Assembly (NCBI GenBank): GCA_036874045.1
Contig: CM072341.1
Coordinates: forward strand, 18,984,501-19,048,500
Source: Cymodocea nodosa
Taxonomy: Eukaryota; Streptophyta; Magnoliopsida; Alismatales; Cymodoceaceae
DNA length: 64,000 bases
Reading direction: 5' to 3'
The position numbers were made by a program, and so were the translations under genes. The stretch's first letter is position 1. Each line of letters opens with the position of its first letter. This document shows positions 49,801 through 52,800 of this stretch, one piece after another. The notes beneath the pieces are model-generated. The model did not search any database and was not told the origin of the DNA. It saw only the letters and a program-made list of their open reading frames with translations.

Positions 49801-52800
49801 GAAGATCTGAAATCTTTTATCCAAAATTATTATATATGTCAATGCAATAAGCAAGATAACACAGTTCCTACTGGGTTGCTACAACCATTGTCAATGCCGT
49901 CATGACATAGACTGATATCGCAATGGATTTCATTGAAGAATTGCTAAAAGTCAAGGAAAAGTCAATAATATTTGTGATAGTGGACAGATTGACAAAATAT
50001 GAACATTTTGCCTCCTGAAACAACCTTATACAGCCAAGGATTTGACTCAATTATTTATTGAAACAGTGGTTAAATTGCATGAAATTCCAAAGTCAATTGT
50101 GTGTGAGAGAGACCCTGTTTTTATTAGTAACTTTTGAAGGACATTAATGACTCAACAAGGTTCACAAATTCACATGTCCACAACTTACCATCCTCAAATG
50201 GATGGACAAACTAAGTTGCTGAATAGAACATTAGAAACCCACTTATGTTGTTTCTCTTCACAGCAACCTAAGGCTTGGAACAAGTGGATTACGTGGGTAG
50301 AGTATTGGTACAATACATCCACTCATGGGGCGATGAGAATTTCACCATACAAGGCTATTTATGAGGTACCACCACCCACCCTCCTAGCCTATGTTCCAAA
50401 CACAATGGGTGTGGAAGCTATAGATAAGGAATACAAAGTCATGATGTCATATTGAGCAAATTGAAAGACCACCTTCATCGTGCATAAAATAGAATGAAAA
50501 TGCAAGCAGACAAGAAATGAAAGGATGAAAAGTTTGAATGTGGTGATTGGGTTTAGTTGTAGAATTATTGCCAACAATCAGTTGCCCACAGAGTCAATTA
50601 GAAATTAGCTTTAAGATACCAAGGCCTCTTCCAGTTGGAGGTGTGTATTATCAGCTCATACTCCTACAAGGGTCCAAAGTATTCCATGTATCACAACTTC
50701 ACAGATACTTTGAAGACATTCCTACATAGGAGACTTCGAGTGAGCCAATACATTACCCACTACCCAACAAGGAACTTACCTAAATCATACGTTGACAGTC
50801 AATGAGGAATGACAACTTTGTGGTAATTGAAGTACTTGTTGGAAAAGAGAACAAGAATATTCAATTACATGGGAAGATTACCAATAATTGACTGTTGCCT
50901 ATCTTGACCTTAAGGACAAGGTCTCAACCGATGGGGAAAGTGATGATGCAAGTAATTAGTGAGGAGGGTATCCAAGTACTGTAAACCTGATTATGGTAAG
51001 GTTTTGTTTTAAATATGTTGTTAGGGTTTGTAGTGTACAGTTTTTGTCTAATTGTGGTTCTTGAACCTTGTGGAGAGTAGCACCTCTCAAATATGCCTTT
51101 ACCCCTTTCACCATTATCAATCCATCTTCTCTTAATATTCTCCTACTCTTCCACCATAGATTCCTTTCCCTTGCACCAGTACTATACTAGAAGGCAAGGG
51201 CGACAAGTTGATTGCAACAAATATTGTTATCATTGAGAAAGAGTATAATCTCATATACATAGAAGAGCTATTAAATGGCATAGAAGATAACAATTACTTA
51301 ACATAGCAAAAAGATAATTAGGATCCATACAAGTATATATTTATTCCAATAAGATCCATTTATTCTAGCAATGGCAACATAGGACTATCAAGAATTTTGA
51401 TCTCAATGAAGTATGAGCATACCCAAAAAAAACTTGTGCAGCACATCATGTGTAAAATTTCAAGGAATGGACATGACAAGAAATGGATGTTTTCTTTACA
51501 ACAAAAGATATCCTTTTGAAACCAATCAAAAAATCCTTTCGGATTAGTCTTCTTCCAGATCTTATTTAAACTGTAAGTCAATAATAAAGGAGAACCAACT
51601 TTAAGTTTGTACAAATGTGCCTACTTCTGGACATTTACTCTATATAAAACATGAAATATATGACTTGTGATATCAGCATTTGGTCCTAAAGATTGACTGA
51701 TTTTCTTTTTCTTCATTACCCTCCTATTAGGGTTAATGGGCTAGTCCTCCATAGCTATCCATTGAAATTGTTATGCCTTTATGCAAAAAACACACGTAGA
51801 GTTTAACATTCACCCACATTAAGTAAAACAGTACATATCCACTGAACATGCTAGCATGAAATTATTGAAGCAAAGTGAAGCATAGGACATGGTAATAATA
51901 CCTTTGAAACAGATCCACCTGACAACTATGACAAATGATAATTTACCCTTTTCACAATTATTTAGCAAGTAAAGTTAATTATACACTTGAAATCATGCAA
52001 TAGCACACACAGTACAAGCAAAAGCAGCAAATAAAGTATACAAGGCAGTTGACAATAAACAACTATGAAGTACAAACATAAGCAATGTTCAAGAAAAGGA
52101 AAATGATCATTAAATAGATTTCAAAACAATCAGTTTTGTTGAAATTACCATTAAACGAAAGTTAAAACAGAAAATAATGGCCATTTAATTTCTTTTGTTC
52201 AATTCAGATAATGTCCATATTCCACTTTTTTGTTCAATCTAAATCATGTACATATTCCATTTGTTGGACATTGAACACATGTAATGCATGATTATATAAT
52301 ATCATAGTGTTGTACAAAATTGTAGACAAAGAGTAGACTAGCTTATATCTTTGTATTCAACAATATATAAATATGGCATAACAAAAGGAAAATACAATCA
52401 TAAGTTAATAGCACACCTGCAGAATGCTTTGAGTGGCACATGCATCACCGAGTGGCTTTAAGCAGATATCAGACAAAGTTACCAAAGTTCCAGAGTAATT
52501 TGCTTTAAGATCATCAACCTGTCAAATATTAAACCATATTATGAGAAAGCAGCTCAAGTACAATCCTATTTTCCTGAAAAACATGTGCAAATTATCTAGA
52601 ATTGCAAAAAAAATTGTTATTTTCATGAAAAATGTAATTAGAAGTTTCTTATAAGAAAGAAGCTGGTGTGCAATCCTCTATTCCTTGAGAACTTGTGCAA
52701 AATTGTCTCGTAGTCATGGAATCAAACATTGATATATGTCAGAAAAATTTTGCCAACACATTATTTTTTCAATTTGTCAACATGATAATTTTATTTAGAC

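Larger units (their letters stand above)
44911..51219 (+). mobile_element. Complete but dead Ty3/gypsy retrotransposon
   Basis: LTRs 44911-45186 and 50944-51219 (276 bp each; about 24 mismatches by hand count), TGATGCAAG...GCAACA. Downstream of the 5' LTR TTTTGATATCAAAG is a worn primer-binding site; GATGGGGAAAG precedes the 3' LTR as polypurine tract. Flanks GATAT and AATAT are a near-match target duplication. Order gag, zinc knuckle, protease, RT, RNase H, integrase: gypsy order. Inserted in the 5' LTR of the small LTR element. Multiple stops, plus an LTR-like insertion in gag. Confidence 0.93.
43498..51370 (-). mobile_element. Small non-autonomous LTR element interrupted by a gypsy element
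   Basis: Minus strand. 5' LTR begins TGCTAGAATAAATGG at 51370 and is split by the gypsy insertion; it ends ...CTTTTGACA at 44884, followed by TGGTATCGCAGTACAGG (44883 down), a primer-binding-like site. The internal part (44883-43618) has no recognisable protein. A purine tract AATTGTGGGGGTG precedes the 3' LTR 43617-43498 (TGTTAGAATAAATG...CTTGACA). Without the gypsy element it is about 1.56 kb. The two LTRs share their ends but are diverged and unequal (about 178 and 120 bp). Flanking 5-mers do not match. Confidence 0.6.
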
